Of a DNA stretch of 64,000 nucleotides, positions 27,762-37,756 are shown piece after piece. Each line of letters begins with the position of its first letter. Positions within the stretch are counted from its first letter, which is position 1. The translations under genes were made by a program, and so were the position numbers. Under the pieces are notes generated by a model, which was not told the origin of the DNA, did no database searches, and worked only from the letters and a program-made list of their open reading frames with translations. Origin of the DNA: Pseudomonas anguilliseptica (GTDB taxonomy: Bacteria > Pseudomonadota > Gammaproteobacteria > Pseudomonadales > Pseudomonadaceae); the NCBI RefSeq assembly GCF_021375795.1, contig NZ_JAEIOI010000005.1:62001-126000 (forward strand), given 5' to 3'.

Positions 27762-29248
27762 TATTCTTCTCGCGTCACGCGCAGCACTTCCTCAACCGTG
27801 GTCGCCCCTTCCAGCACCTTGCGCCGGCCATCCTCGCGGATGCTCGGGCCGAGGCTGCGGGCGTGACGGGTCATGTCCTGCTCGGAAGCGGCGTTGTGAA
27901 TCAGCGTGCGCAGGTGGTCGTCAAACACCACCAGCTCGTAGATGCCGGTTCGGCCGCGATAGCCCTGCTGATGACAGTGCGCGCAGCCACGGGCGTGATA
28001 GAGGGTTGGCGGCGTTGCCGAGGACACGCCGAGCAAGGCGCACTCGGCTTCGTCAGCCTGATAGGCCTCCTTGCACTGCGGGCAAAGCACCCGCACCAGG
28101 CGTTGCGCCAGCACCCCGAGCAGGGATGAGGACAACAGAAACGGCTCGATGCCCATATCCACCAGGCGGGTAATCGCGCCGATGGCGCTATTGGTGTGCA
28201 GGGTCGAGAGCACCAGGTGACCGGTCAGCGAGGCCTGCACGGCGATTTCAGCGGTTTCCTTGTCGCGAATTTCGCCAACCATCACCACGTCCGGGTCCTG
28301 CCGCAGAATGGCACGCAGGCCACGGGCGAAGGTCATGTCGACCTTGGAGTTGACCTGGGTCTGGCCGATGCCTTCGAGGTGATACTCGATCGGGTCTTCA
28401 ACGGTGAGGATATTGCGCGTGCGGTCATTCAGGCTCACCAGGCTGGCGTACAGCGTGGTGGTCTTACCCGAACCGGTCGGCCCGGTGACCAGCAGAATGC
28501 CGTGGGGTTTACGCACCGTGGCTTCCATCAGGTCGCGGTCGCGCACGCTCATGCCCAGGTGCTGCAAATTCAGGCGACCGGCCTGTTTATCCAGCAAGCG
28601 CAGCACCACCCGCTCGCCATTGGCCGACGGCAGGGTCGAGACCCGCACATCCACCTCGCGGCCGCCGACTTTCAGGGAAATCCGCCCGTCCTGAGGGATA
28701 CGCTTCTCGGCGATATCCAGCCGCGCCATGACCTTGATCCGTGACACCAGCAACGCCGCCAGCTCGCGCTTGGGCTCCAGCACCTCACGCAGGATGCCGT
28801 CCACCCGGAAGCGCACGACCAAGCGTTTTTCGAAGGTTTCCAGGTGGATGTCCGAGGCATTTTCCTTGATCGCTTCGCCGAGGATGGCGTTGATCAGGCG
28901 GATGATCGGCGCGTCGTCTTCCTGCTCCAGCAGATCCTCGGTTTCCGGCACCTGCTCGGCCAAGGCGGCCAGGTCAAGACTGCCACCGATGTCCTCGGCC
29001 AACTGCATGGACGCCGAATCATGCTGATAGGCATTGCCCAGGGCCTGTTCGAAAGCCTCTAGCGATAGCGCCTGCAATGGCAGCTGTACGCCGGCAAAAC
29101 GTTGCGCCTCGGCCAATGCCACCGGGTCAACGCCTGGCCGGTAGGCCAGACTCGGCACACCGTCAGCATTCAGCAACAGCACCCCTTGGCGCTTGGCAAA
29201 GCTGAATGGCAGACGCCTTGAGGGCACTTCGATAAGCAGCGCATTCAT
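27761..29248 (-). CDS. gspE: Type II secretion assembly ATPase E (XcpR)
   Basis: The start is taken as ATG at 29248 ([12 protein letters not shown]), since upstream codons extend into the divergent promoter; this gives 495 residues, near the ~500 of XcpR. Walker A is [13 protein letters not shown], with Asp and His boxes ([11 protein letters not shown] and STLHTN). A zinc tetracysteine domain follows (CPQC ... CAHC). It powers pseudopilus assembly at the cytoplasmic face of the inner membrane. It is the first gene of the nine-gene leftward operon. Confidence 0.96.
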   Translation of the reverse strand: MNALLIEVPSRRLPFSFAKRQGVLLLNADGVPSLAYRPGVDPVALAEAQRFAGVQLPLQALSLEAFEQALGNAYQHDSASMQLAEDIGGSLDLAALAEQVPETEDLLEQEDDAPIIRLINAILGEAIKENASDIHLETFEKRLVVRFRVDGILREVLEPKRELAALLVSRIKVMARLDIAEKRIPQDGRISLKVGGREVDVRVSTLPSANGERVVLRLLDKQAGRLNLQHLGMSVRDRDLMEATVRKPHGILLVTGPTGSGKTTTLYASLVSLNDRTRNILTVEDPIEYHLEGIGQTQVNSKVDMTFARGLRAILRQDPDVVMVGEIRDKETAEIAVQASLTGHLVLSTLHTNSAIGAITRLVDMGIEPFLLSSSLLGVLAQRLVRVLCPQCKEAYQADEAECALLGVSSATPPTLYHARGCAHCHQQGYRGRTGIYELVVFDDHLRTLIHNAASEQDMTRHARSLGPSIREDGRRKVLEGATTVEEVLRVTREE

Positions 29249-29494
29249 TCGTAACATGCCTTTAGCACAGTAACCCGACGCCACGTAACGGACGCCAAAC
29301 GCAGGACAGCAAGCCAGGGTTCTGTGAATTAATTGTTGTAAGTTGGCGGAAACAGCATGAAAACAGCGCGCTATCTTTAGCACATTGAGCGGATCGACAC
29401 ACTACCCCAACGGGGGGCTGCCAAATGCCCGGCAAGTGTCTATGATCAGCGCGCGATCCACGCCACATAATAATAAGTTCCGGAGTGACGCCCC
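29249..29494. promoter_or_regulatory. xcpR-Z / xcpPQ divergent promoter region
   Basis: 246 bp separate gspE from gspC. In P. aeruginosa the equivalent region carries quorum-sensing control of both xcp operons. Here I find no clear las/lux-box dyad. The region includes an AT-rich patch (TAATTAATTG-like near 29325) and a GGGG/CCCC inverted pair near 29404-29415. The promoters could not be placed. Confidence 0.4.
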
Positions 29495-30139
29495 TTGCCC
29501 TTTTTGGCTTCCCAACGCTGGCTGCAGCGCCATGCCACCACCCTGGTGGGCCTTGCGCTGGTAACCGCCATGAGCGTCAGCCTGGCCTGGCAAAGTGCCG
29601 ATTGGTTGCGCCTGTTACGCACTCCGGCGAAAACGACTGAAACCTCGGCGCACAGCGCCCAAACCACTGCGCAGCCTACGGAAATCGGTCAGCTGTTCGG
29701 CACCAGCAGTGTGGCCAACGACAGCCCTGCACCCAACACCACCCTGCGTCTGACCCTGCTCGGCAGCTTTGTGCATGCCGACCCGCAGCGCTCCAGCGCG
29801 ATTATTCGCAGCGAAGGCAGCAGCGCCCAGCGCTACACCATCAACAGTGAAATCAGCAGCGGTGTACGCCTGCATGCCGTCGCCGCCGACCGCGTCGAGC
29901 TGTTGCGCAATGGCCGCCGTGAAAGCCTTAGTTTCCCCATCAGCAACTCAGCGACCAGCAGCCTGCAAAGCAGCACCAGCGAGGTTGCGGCCGACCCTCT
30001 GGAGCAGCTCAGCGAGCTGGAATCCGATGACCTGGTCCAGCTGCGCGAACGCATGGACGCCCTGCGCCAGCAGATGCAGGCCTCCGGCAGCGTGCCGGAC
30101 AGCCCAGAACCCACCGAACAGCCCACGGAAAACAACTGA
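29495..30139 (+). CDS. gspC: Type II secretion protein C (XcpP)
   Basis: The start appears to be TTG at 29495, with CGGAG 9 bp upstream; the next in-frame ATG lies inside the TM helix and would break it. The 214-residue protein has one TM segment (LVGLALVTAMSVSLAWQ), a homology-region domain (LTLLGSFVHADPQRSSAII) and a C-terminal coiled coil (LVQLRERMDALRQQM) in place of a PDZ domain, as in Pseudomonas XcpP. It links the inner platform to the secretin. Confidence 0.9.
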   Translation: MPFLASQRWLQRHATTLVGLALVTAMSVSLAWQSADWLRLLRTPAKTTETSAHSAQTTAQPTEIGQLFGTSSVANDSPAPNTTLRLTLLGSFVHADPQRSSAIIRSEGSSAQRYTINSEISSGVRLHAVAADRVELLRNGRRESLSFPISNSATSSLQSSTSEVAADPLEQLSELESDDLVQLRERMDALRQQMQASGSVPDSPEPTEQPTENN

Positions 30140-30143
30140 CACG

Positions 30144-32093
30144 ATGACCCCGACTCTTTCGCGCCTTACCTTTGCTTTGTTGGCTGCGGGCCTGGCTTGC
30201 AGCCCACTGCCGCTGAGTGCTGCCGTTACTGCTGTGGCGCCCAGCGCCAGCCAGCAGGAGGAAAGCTGGACCATCAACCTCAAGGGTGCCGATATCCGCG
30301 AATTCATCGATCAGGTGGCGCAGATCAGCGGGCAGACCTTTGTCGTCGACCCGCGGGTCAAGGGCCAGGTCAGCGTGGTGTCCAACAGCCCACTGACGCT
30401 GACCGAGGTCTATCAGCTGTTTCTTTCGGTGATGGCCACCCACGGTTTCAGCGTGATTACTCAAGGCGATCAGGCGCGCATCGTGCCCAACGCCGAGGCC
30501 AAGGCCGATGCGGATGCCGGCCGCAGCGCACCAGATCGTCTGGAAACCCGACTGATCCAGGTGCAGCACGGCTCGGCCACCGAGCTGATTCCGCTGATCC
30601 GCCCACTGGTGCCGCAGTATGGTCACCTGGCGGCCATCACCACGGCCAACGCCATCATCATCAGTGACCGCACCGCCAACATTGAGCGCATTGAAGACCT
30701 GCTGCGCCAGCTGGACCAGAAAGGCCAGAATGACTACAGCGTGCTCAACCTGCAGCACGCCTGGGTCATGGACACCGCCGAAGTGCTGCGCAATGCCGTG
30801 GATCGCGGCCAGGCCAAGGGCGCGTCGGGCACTCAGGTGATCGCCGACGGCCGCACCAACCGCCTGATTCTGCTCGGCCCGCCGGCCGCACGGGCCAAAC
30901 TGGTGGCCCTGGCCCAGTCACTGGACACCCCCACCAGCCGCTCGGCCAACACCCGGGTGATTCGCCTCCGCCATGGCGATGCCAAGAGCCTGGCGGAAAC
31001 CCTCGGCGAGATTTCCGAGAAGCTCAAACCGGAAGCCGGCGGGGAAACCACCGGCAAGCCGCAAACCATCCTGATTCGCGCCGACGAAAGCCTCAACGCC
31101 CTGGTATTGCTGGCCGAGCCTGACGTGGTGGCGACCCTGGAAGACATCGTGCGCCAGCTGGATGTGCCGCGCGCCCAGGTGATGGTTGAAGCCGCGATTG
31201 TCGAAGTCTCCGGTGATATCAGTGACGCCCTGGGCGTGCAGTGGGCGGTGGATGCCCGCGGCAGTACCGGCGGCCTGGGTGGCACCAATTTCGCTGGCAC
31301 CGGGCTGTCGATTGGCCGGGTGCTGCAAGCGATTCAGGATCGCGACAGCGATACCGACAACAACACCCTGAGCAACCTGCCCGATGGCGCCATCATCGGC
31401 CTGGGCACTGATGATTTTGGCGTACTGATCACTGCACTGTCGGCCAACAGCAAGAGCAACCTGCTGTCCACGCCGAGCCTGCTGACCCTGGATCACCAGA
31501 AAGCAGAAATCCTCGTCGGGCAGAACGTGCCCTTCCAGACCGGCTCCTTCACCACCAGCGCCTCGGGGGCCGACAACCCCTTCACCACCATCGAGCGCCA
31601 GGACATCGGCGTGACCCTCAAGGTCACCCCGCATATCAACGAAGGCGCCTCCCTGCGCCTGGAGATCGAGCAGGAAATCTCCTCCATCGCCCCCACCAGC
31701 CAGGGCGTCAATGCGGTTGACCTGATCACCAACAAGCGCTCGATCAAGAGCACCATCCTTGCCGAGAACGGCCAGGTCATCGTGCTCGGCGGGCTGATTC
31801 AGGATGACGTCACCCAGGCCGACTCCAAGGTGCCGCTGCTTGGCGATATTCCGCTGATCGGTGCACTGTTCCGCTCGACCAAGGAAACCCGTATCAAGCG
31901 CAACCTGATGGTATTCCTGCGCCCGACCGTGGTACGCGATGGTGCCGGCATGGCCGCACTGTCCGGCAAGAAGTACAGCGATATCCGCGTACTGGGCGAT
32001 GTGCGTGAGGACTACCGCCCAGGCATTCTGCCGAGCAACCCAAACCACCTGTTCGACAAAGCCGAGCCCGGCGCCATCGACCTGCGCGAGTAA
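30144..32093 (+). CDS. gspD: Type II secretion secretin D (XcpQ)
   Basis: I chose ATG at 30144, 4 bp after gspC, which supplies a signal peptide (MTPTLSRLTFALLAAGLAC); this gives 649 residues. Periplasmic N0 (INLKGADIREFIDQVAQ), N1-N3 domains and the secretin pore domain follow, with the C-terminal signature VPLLGDIPLIGALFR. It forms the outer-membrane gate of the Xcp system. No pilotin gene is in the window. Confidence 0.96.
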   Translation: MTPTLSRLTFALLAAGLACSPLPLSAAVTAVAPSASQQEESWTINLKGADIREFIDQVAQISGQTFVVDPRVKGQVSVVSNSPLTLTEVYQLFLSVMATHGFSVITQGDQARIVPNAEAKADADAGRSAPDRLETRLIQVQHGSATELIPLIRPLVPQYGHLAAITTANAIIISDRTANIERIEDLLRQLDQKGQNDYSVLNLQHAWVMDTAEVLRNAVDRGQAKGASGTQVIADGRTNRLILLGPPAARAKLVALAQSLDTPTSRSANTRVIRLRHGDAKSLAETLGEISEKLKPEAGGETTGKPQTILIRADESLNALVLLAEPDVVATLEDIVRQLDVPRAQVMVEAAIVEVSGDISDALGVQWAVDARGSTGGLGGTNFAGTGLSIGRVLQAIQDRDSDTDNNTLSNLPDGAIIGLGTDDFGVLITALSANSKSNLLSTPSLLTLDHQKAEILVGQNVPFQTGSFTTSASGADNPFTTIERQDIGVTLKVTPHINEGASLRLEIEQEISSIAPTSQGVNAVDLITNKRSIKSTILAENGQVIVLGGLIQDDVTQADSKVPLLGDIPLIGALFRSTKETRIKRNLMVFLRPTVVRDGAGMAALSGKKYSDIRVLGDVREDYRPGILPSNPNHLFDKAEPGAIDLRE

Positions 32094-32176
32094 CCCTCTC
32101 GCGTTCAGGAGAGGGCCATGCCCGCGAACAACCATCGCAAGCATGGGCCGCTCTTACAGAAAAAACAGCAGAAAAT

Positions 32177-32209
32177 AAAAAGGCCTCGGTATCACTACCG
32201 AGGCCTTTT
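32177..32209. terminator. Bidirectional terminator between xcpQ and the oxygenase gene
   Basis: AAAAGGCCTCGGTA, loop TCAC, TACCGAGGCCTTTT forms a perfect 14-bp stem flanked by A and T runs. It lies between the converging gspD and haem oxygenase genes and serves both. Confidence 0.9.
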
Positions 32210-32228
32210 GCGTTGCAGCGTCTGACGC

Positions 32229-34973
32229 TTATTTGTCTTCGTTACGCTGGTGCTTGAAGAACACGCCGTTGTCACCGAAGGCCGAGGCGATAAAGGCCGA
32301 AGTCAGCTCCATCTCACCGATCTTCACTGCACTGTTGCGCCGCTGGGTGGCGTAGCTGCGGCTGATCGATGGAATGATCGAGGTCTTGATCTCCATCGAG
32401 GTGGCGTACACGTCATAGACCTTGGTGCCTGCATTCAGGGTCAACAGGTCGGCACGGAAATCGTGCGGTGTACTGGCGAAACGATTGCGCAGCTCAGTGC
32501 GCGGCACAAAGTAGATCTGCGTCGGCGCCTTGGGCTTGGCCACAGCAGCGCCCGCCTGAGTGACTTCTGCCATGTCGTTGAGCAGCAACAGCGTCGGCTT
32601 GAGGCTCACTGCCGAGAACAGGATGGTCGTGCCCAGGGTGTCATTGGCTTCCGGCACCACGTACTGCGACAGCTCGTTGGCGAAGAAGTTATGGTTATTG
32701 CCCTGCCCGCTCAGAGTGTACAGCGCGGACACGTTCTCCGACGGTTTGCCATCGACAAAAGCCTTCCACGCCAAGCCTGGGGCAAAACCGCGGTCGGCCG
32801 GATCACCGGTCACCGACAGACGCAGCAGGCCGTTGTCGGAGCCCTGGAACAGCCCGCTGTAGGGGTTGTTCGGTACCGCGACGAACTTGACCTTGGCCAT
32901 CACGCCATGCGGATGGATCGGCTTCTCATAACCGGCCGGGGCCACGTCGCTGCGCACCTTGACCTTGTTCCACAGGATCGAGCCAATCAGCCCGCCGACA
33001 TTCACCGGCTGCAACGCCGGCAGCTTGTCCGCCGCATACTGGGTGCGCAATGCGCCGTTGACCCAGAGGTTTTCCTGCTTGTTGGCACCCGGCCAGCTTT
33101 CATAATCCGCCGGGATGTTCAGACCCCAGGGTTTGAAGGCGTTCTCCACCCCAACCAGGCTGGCTTGCAGCTGCGGATTGTGACGGCGCAGCACATCAAC
33201 CATGGTGGTGTGCTCGACCCAGTCGATGCCTTCCGGGGTATACACCTCAGGACGATAGTCCTTGGTGTAGAAGCGGTCGGTCATCAGGCGGCGCGAAGCG
33301 TTCATGATAAAGATCTGGAAGGCCGTTTCGCCGAAGGCAAAACCTTCCGGGCGCACGGTTTCAGCAAGCATGCCCACCAGGGTGTCGATGCGCTCGATGT
33401 TGTTGCCGTAGATGCGCTTGAGTTCGGCCAGGGTCGCGGCGTCCTTGGTCAGGTCCTCGAACTTGGTGATCGGGTTGAGGCCGATCTGCCGGCGGAATTC
33501 GTTATAGCGCGGTACGCCACGCTCACGGTCACGCAGCACGTCGATGGCGGCCAGGTCGATATCACCGACCAATGGCATCGACAGGTTGCGCAGGAAGTTC
33601 GGGTAGTTGTTCAGCGTCAACGAGCCCGGATTGGTGATACCGAAGGAGTACCACAGACGCTCCGGACGCTCGACATTGAGCAGGTTCTCGGCATCACGGT
33701 CGCGGGTGTTCTGCACAGCGATGGTACGCGACACTTGGTTGGAGCCGATGTCATACACCTGCACGTTGTCGCGCATCAGTGGGTGCATGCGGTACACCGC
33801 AACGAACTCCTCGGTAAGGGTGAACGGCACACCATAGTTATTGGGCGCAGTGGAGCCGACGATGCCGGTCAGGGCGTGGTCGATGGCGCTGTTGCCAACG
33901 CCCGGCGCAACATTCGGGTCGAAACCGAGGATGCGTTTGACGAACGAGTCGGACTTGGCCAAATCCGCCTGCAGCATGCGCACTTCGGCCTGGAAGTCGT
34001 CACGCGGGCCGCCTTGGCCGAGCAGGCCCCACCAGTTGGAGTACATGGCACGCTCGGTGATCGGGTTGGCGATCACCGCCGGGGTCCACTCCACGGTGTG
34101 AATCTTGGCCATCAGCGCCGAGTTGATCAGCCGCGCGCGGTCGTACAGCCACTGATCGCTCTGCGTCGGGTACTTCTGCTTGAGTTTGCTGGCGATGGCG
34201 TTGTGCTCAAGGGTGAACAGCTGATGCAGCATGCTCAACCCCACCCACCAGTTTTCGTTGAATCCGGTGACCGGCTTGCCGCTGAGCAGTTCGCTGGGCA
34301 GGGTGCCGTTGGCATTGACCTTGAGCTTGCCATCAACAAACGAGCGGACCTTGTCATTGGTGGCCTTGTTGCTGCCGTAGAGCTGCGAACCATCCCACCA
34401 GTGGGTGTTGTGGTTGCGGTAGGTCTGCGGCTTGCCCGCATCGGCGCTGCTACGGCTCGGGTCAGGCTGGGTACGCTTGACCGACATGCTGCCACTGCCC
34501 AGCACATCGCCCGGCGGCAGCGGGAACTGGATCGGATCGGCATCGGCATTCGGGCCATGGTCGAACCAGTCATGGACCATGAACTGAATCCAGGCGGCGG
34601 CAATAAAGTTCAGGCTGGGGGCTGGCTTGAACTCGCCACGCGCCATCAGCTTGTTACTCACCTCACGTGGGTTGGGGCTGAGCAGCGTGCTGGTTTCACC
34701 ATGGGTGACCGCCGGGTTGACGTTGCGCCCGAAGCGCCGGTACACCGAGCCCTCGGCCGGGTTGCTGAGAATGTTACAGGTGCCATCCTCGGTGCGGGCC
34801 GCCAGGCTGCGGGCGTCACAGGTGATTTCGGCGTTGTAGCCGGCATAGCGTTCAACATCGAAGAGGTTGTTCTCGAACAACGACTGGCGTTCGACCGCCA
34901 GCACCAGTAGTCCGGAGACTACGCCCAGCGTTCCCAGCTTGGTCAAAGCTGGCCAGGTGACCCATACCGACAT
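32229..34973 (-). CDS. Animal-type haem peroxidase family protein, fatty-acid alpha-dioxygenase-like
   Basis: The start is ATG at 34973 (MSVWVTWPALTKLG) with GGGAG 8 bp upstream; this gives 914 residues. A hydrophobic segment (about 12-27) may anchor it. The family signatures of cyclooxygenase/alpha-dioxygenase enzymes are visible: distal His134 in FMVHDWFDHG, HWWDGSQLYG (191-200) and YRMHPL with Tyr394 and His397. The Tyr-x-x-His spacing matches the radical Tyr and proximal haem His of COX and of plant alpha-DOX (Tyr379/His382 in rice), so it is probably a fatty-acid oxygenase and not a simple peroxidase. A LuxR regulator gene lies directly upstream on the same strand. Substrate and product are not known. 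Confidence 0.82.
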   Translation of the reverse strand: MSVWVTWPALTKLGTLGVVSGLLVLAVERQSLFENNLFDVERYAGYNAEITCDARSLAARTEDGTCNILSNPAEGSVYRRFGRNVNPAVTHGETSTLLSPNPREVSNKLMARGEFKPAPSLNFIAAAWIQFMVHDWFDHGPNADADPIQFPLPPGDVLGSGSMSVKRTQPDPSRSSADAGKPQTYRNHNTHWWDGSQLYGSNKATNDKVRSFVDGKLKVNANGTLPSELLSGKPVTGFNENWWVGLSMLHQLFTLEHNAIASKLKQKYPTQSDQWLYDRARLINSALMAKIHTVEWTPAVIANPITERAMYSNWWGLLGQGGPRDDFQAEVRMLQADLAKSDSFVKRILGFDPNVAPGVGNSAIDHALTGIVGSTAPNNYGVPFTLTEEFVAVYRMHPLMRDNVQVYDIGSNQVSRTIAVQNTRDRDAENLLNVERPERLWYSFGITNPGSLTLNNYPNFLRNLSMPLVGDIDLAAIDVLRDRERGVPRYNEFRRQIGLNPITKFEDLTKDAATLAELKRIYGNNIERIDTLVGMLAETVRPEGFAFGETAFQIFIMNASRRLMTDRFYTKDYRPEVYTPEGIDWVEHTTMVDVLRRHNPQLQASLVGVENAFKPWGLNIPADYESWPGANKQENLWVNGALRTQYAADKLPALQPVNVGGLIGSILWNKVKVRSDVAPAGYEKPIHPHGVMAKVKFVAVPNNPYSGLFQGSDNGLLRLSVTGDPADRGFAPGLAWKAFVDGKPSENVSALYTLSGQGNNHNFFANELSQYVVPEANDTLGTTILFSAVSLKPTLLLLNDMAEVTQAGAAVAKPKAPTQIYFVPRTELRNRFASTPHDFRADLLTLNAGTKVYDVYATSMEIKTSIIPSISRSYATQRRNSAVKIGEMELTSAFIASAFGDNGVFFKHQRNEDK

Positions 34974-35116
34974 GGCAATTGCTCCCGTTTTTATTGTTGT
35001 ACGGACAAGGCGGCTACCGACATAGCAGCGCAGGATCAAGCCTATTGGTCGTGCTGGCGCAACGCCCCCCTCCCGCGGAGGGGTGGTCGCCAATCAGTCG
35101 GTGGGAGGGTGGGGGT

Positions 35117-37756
35117 CTAGCTGAGTGAGGCGCGCGGCCGTACGGCGAGAATCGCCTCGGTGCGGCTGGAGACATTGAGCTTGGAGTAGATGTTCTTCAG
35201 GTGCCATTTGGTGGTGGACAGGGCAATACCGGTCTTGTCGCTGATCTGCGTGTTCGACAGCCCGCTGAGCAGGCACTCGAACACCTCCACTTCCCGCCCG
35301 GTGAGCAGGCCACTGGCCAGTGGATCAAACGGCGGCACGGTCTGTTCACCCTGCAGGAATTCAGCATAGTGCTCGCGGTACTTGTCTGGCACGGCGAGCA
35401 AACCGGCCTGTACCAGACTCAGCACACCCGCAGCAAAACCAGGAGCCTCATCAAATACCGAGCGGTTGATATTGACGATGCCATGGGCCTCCACCAGACG
35501 GCTGAGCGCCTCCAGTTGTTGGGTTTTGCTCTGTGTGGGCGCAGCCAAGACCAGTTGATTGGCCTCGACGATCAGCAGTCGCGCGCGCATTTCACTGCGC
35601 TGCAGCGCCGCACCGAGCACCTTGAGAATCCGCGCCGCCTGCACTTGCGCACCGCGCGCCTGCAACCAGTAGACGCAAGCCAGACCCAAACGCTCCCAGC
35701 TCTCATCATAAGGCCGCACCGTTTCCCACTCCCCGGCCTGCAAACGCGCCGGCAGATCATAACGTTGGGCCACCGCGTCCATGGCGGCTGCCTTACCGCC
35801 AAGCCAAGCCTGGCGCATACTTTCCTGAGCCACCTGGCTGACAAACCGCGCATAGTTGCCCAGTTGCAGGATGCATGACAGTTGATCAAGCAAGCGACTG
35901 GCCCGAGCGTGCTGCTGACGCCGGTGCAGCAGCCGCGACAGGGTGATGTAAACCGTGGCAATCGCCTCGGTGGCCGAAGACGAGTTGACCATCGCCATCA
36001 GCTCATCGCACAGCTGTTGCGCCTCATCCAGCTGATTCTGCTCGTAGAGCACCACCACCATTGCCGTGGCGCGGTTGACCCAGGCCGGCGAGGCCGGATC
36101 GGTGCCCTGATAATCCAGACACACCTGCTTGCGTGCGTGAGTGGCGCGCCCGGCATTGCGGTGGCACAGGGCGATGATCAGGTCGGTGTAGCTCTCCAGA
36201 AAACTGTGCCCGCATTGCGCCAGCAGTTGCTTGGACTCACTGGCAAAGCGAGTGGCCTCTTGCAGACGCGCAGCCAGCAGGTGCTGGTAGGCAATCACCG
36301 CCAGAGTACAGGCGCGGATTTCCAGATCCTGCCCTGGCCCAAGCAGCTCACGCCAGGTCGGCGGCGGCTCAAAGTCCTTGTCCTGTTCGAACAAGCCAAG
36401 CAGCAGAGCGAGAAACTGCCGCGTAGCCGGCTCCAGGTTCGCGCTCGGTGCGCGCTCCTGTAGGTCATCGAGTAATTCCAGGTGGTAATGCGCCTGATGA
36501 AAACGCCGCGACAGTGACAACGCGGCAATCAGCCAGCCCAAGAGCTTAGGCTGATCCAGCAGCAGCGCTTCCGGCAACGGCTCCAGCCAGCGCAGGATGT
36601 CACCGAACTGGCCGCTGCGAACCCAGGCCGCGCAGCTCTGCTCCAGCAGCCCGAGAAACAGCTGCTGACCCGCACAGTGGCGGGCATGCTGCAAAGCCTG
36701 CTCATGCTCGCCCAGATGCATGAAGTAATCCGCCGCACGGCTGTGCAACTGATCCAGACGGGCGTATTCCTCAATCAGCAGGCGTCGGCAGAGAAAGTCC
36801 TGCAACAGCGCATGGAAGCGAAAGCTGCCGGGCTGGTTTTCCACTGGCAGCAGGAACAACTGCCGCTCAGCCAGTTCCTCCAGCAACAGCGCCGAACCCG
36901 TGCGCTGCAGCACATGGTCACAGAGCGCACCGTCAAAACGCTCGAACAGCCCACAACAGAGGAGAAACTCGCGCAGCGGCGGTGGCAACTGCCGCAGCAC
37001 CACATGGCCAAAGTAATCGACGATTTCCGGCTGGCTGCCGTTGAACCGTTGCAATGCCTGGGTGCCGAAACGCGCATAGGCCAACAAGGCGATCTTCACC
37101 CCGGCCACCCAGCCTTCGGTCATACCCAGCAGGCTGTCGAGGTAATCCGGATTCAGCGACTGCCCGCCCAGGTGGTGGTTGAGCTGCTGTACCTGCTCGG
37201 CGGACAGGCGCAAGTCGTGCTGATCAATACACAGCAGGCGGTTTTCCAGCTTCAGCTGACTCAGAGCAAAGCCTGGGTGATTGCGGCTGGCGATGATCAG
37301 ATGAACATGGCTCGGAAGCTGCTCCAACAGCACCGCCATCACCTCCAGAATGCTGCGCGACTCGATCCACTGAAAATCATCGAAGGCGATAAACAGCGGC
37401 CCGTCGACCCGCTCCAGCGCATCGCCGAACAACTCGCCCAACAAGCGTGGTGACAGGCTGGACGCCAGCGCCAACGGGTTGAACCAGGAGGTATCGAAAT
37501 CATTGACCTGGGCGCGGATGCCTTCGGCCAGATGGCGGAAAAAACACAGTGGGTCGTTGTCCCGCGCCTGTAGCGGGTAATGCACCAGCGTCGCCGCACA
37601 GCGAGCGCGCCAATGCTGCAGCAAGGTCGACTTGCCGGAGCCCGCAGGGGCCAGCAACAAGGTCAGGGCAAAATCTTCACTGCGCCCCAGCAGGTCCAGC
37701 AGACTCTGGCGGAGCACACCATTGGCAGACAAAACGCACGGTTGAAGTCGGTCCAT
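35117..37756 (-). CDS. MalT/AlkS-type LuxR-family transcriptional regulator
   Basis: The 879-residue STAND-type regulator has Walker A (APAGSGKST, 36-44), an ATPase/NACHT-like N-terminal domain, tetratricopeptide-like helical repeats through the middle, and a C-terminal LuxR HTH (LTGREVEVFECLLSGLSNTQ, then KTGIALSTTKWHLKNIYSKL). AlkS and MalT share this layout and activate target operons when bound to inducer and ATP. It lies 143 bp upstream of the haem oxygenase gene on the same strand, so it likely regulates that gene, perhaps in response to a fatty acid or alkane; that is inference. No other target is obvious in the window. Confidence 0.9.
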   Translation of the reverse strand: MDRLQPCVLSANGVLRQSLLDLLGRSEDFALTLLLAPAGSGKSTLLQHWRARCAATLVHYPLQARDNDPLCFFRHLAEGIRAQVNDFDTSWFNPLALASSLSPRLLGELFGDALERVDGPLFIAFDDFQWIESRSILEVMAVLLEQLPSHVHLIIASRNHPGFALSQLKLENRLLCIDQHDLRLSAEQVQQLNHHLGGQSLNPDYLDSLLGMTEGWVAGVKIALLAYARFGTQALQRFNGSQPEIVDYFGHVVLRQLPPPLREFLLCCGLFERFDGALCDHVLQRTGSALLLEELAERQLFLLPVENQPGSFRFHALLQDFLCRRLLIEEYARLDQLHSRAADYFMHLGEHEQALQHARHCAGQQLFLGLLEQSCAAWVRSGQFGDILRWLEPLPEALLLDQPKLLGWLIAALSLSRRFHQAHYHLELLDDLQERAPSANLEPATRQFLALLLGLFEQDKDFEPPPTWRELLGPGQDLEIRACTLAVIAYQHLLAARLQEATRFASESKQLLAQCGHSFLESYTDLIIALCHRNAGRATHARKQVCLDYQGTDPASPAWVNRATAMVVVLYEQNQLDEAQQLCDELMAMVNSSSATEAIATVYITLSRLLHRRQQHARASRLLDQLSCILQLGNYARFVSQVAQESMRQAWLGGKAAAMDAVAQRYDLPARLQAGEWETVRPYDESWERLGLACVYWLQARGAQVQAARILKVLGAALQRSEMRARLLIVEANQLVLAAPTQSKTQQLEALSRLVEAHGIVNINRSVFDEAPGFAAGVLSLVQAGLLAVPDKYREHYAEFLQGEQTVPPFDPLASGLLTGREVEVFECLLSGLSNTQISDKTGIALSTTKWHLKNIYSKLNVSSRTEAILAVRPRASLS

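Noticed and set aside
26223..27866. Antisense 547-codon frame across gspF and gspG
   Set aside because: A shadow of conserved T2SS genes; Gln/His-rich sequence with no domain signature.
29769..30143. Upstream extension of the gspD frame inside gspC
   Set aside because: The extension is read through gspC in another frame and lacks a signal peptide; the ATG at 30144 supplies one and sits 4 bp after gspC.
32250..34910. Open frame of 886 codons on the plus strand antisense to the haem oxygenase gene
   Set aside because: A GC-rich coding shadow with repeated His/Gln/Val-rich low-complexity residues and no recognisable motif; the minus-strand frame has the haem enzyme motifs.
35055..35085. CCCCTCC-CGC-GGAGGGG hairpin between the LuxR and oxygenase genes
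   Set aside because: It has a 7-bp stem but no T run on either strand; kept as a possible leader structure but not called as a terminator.
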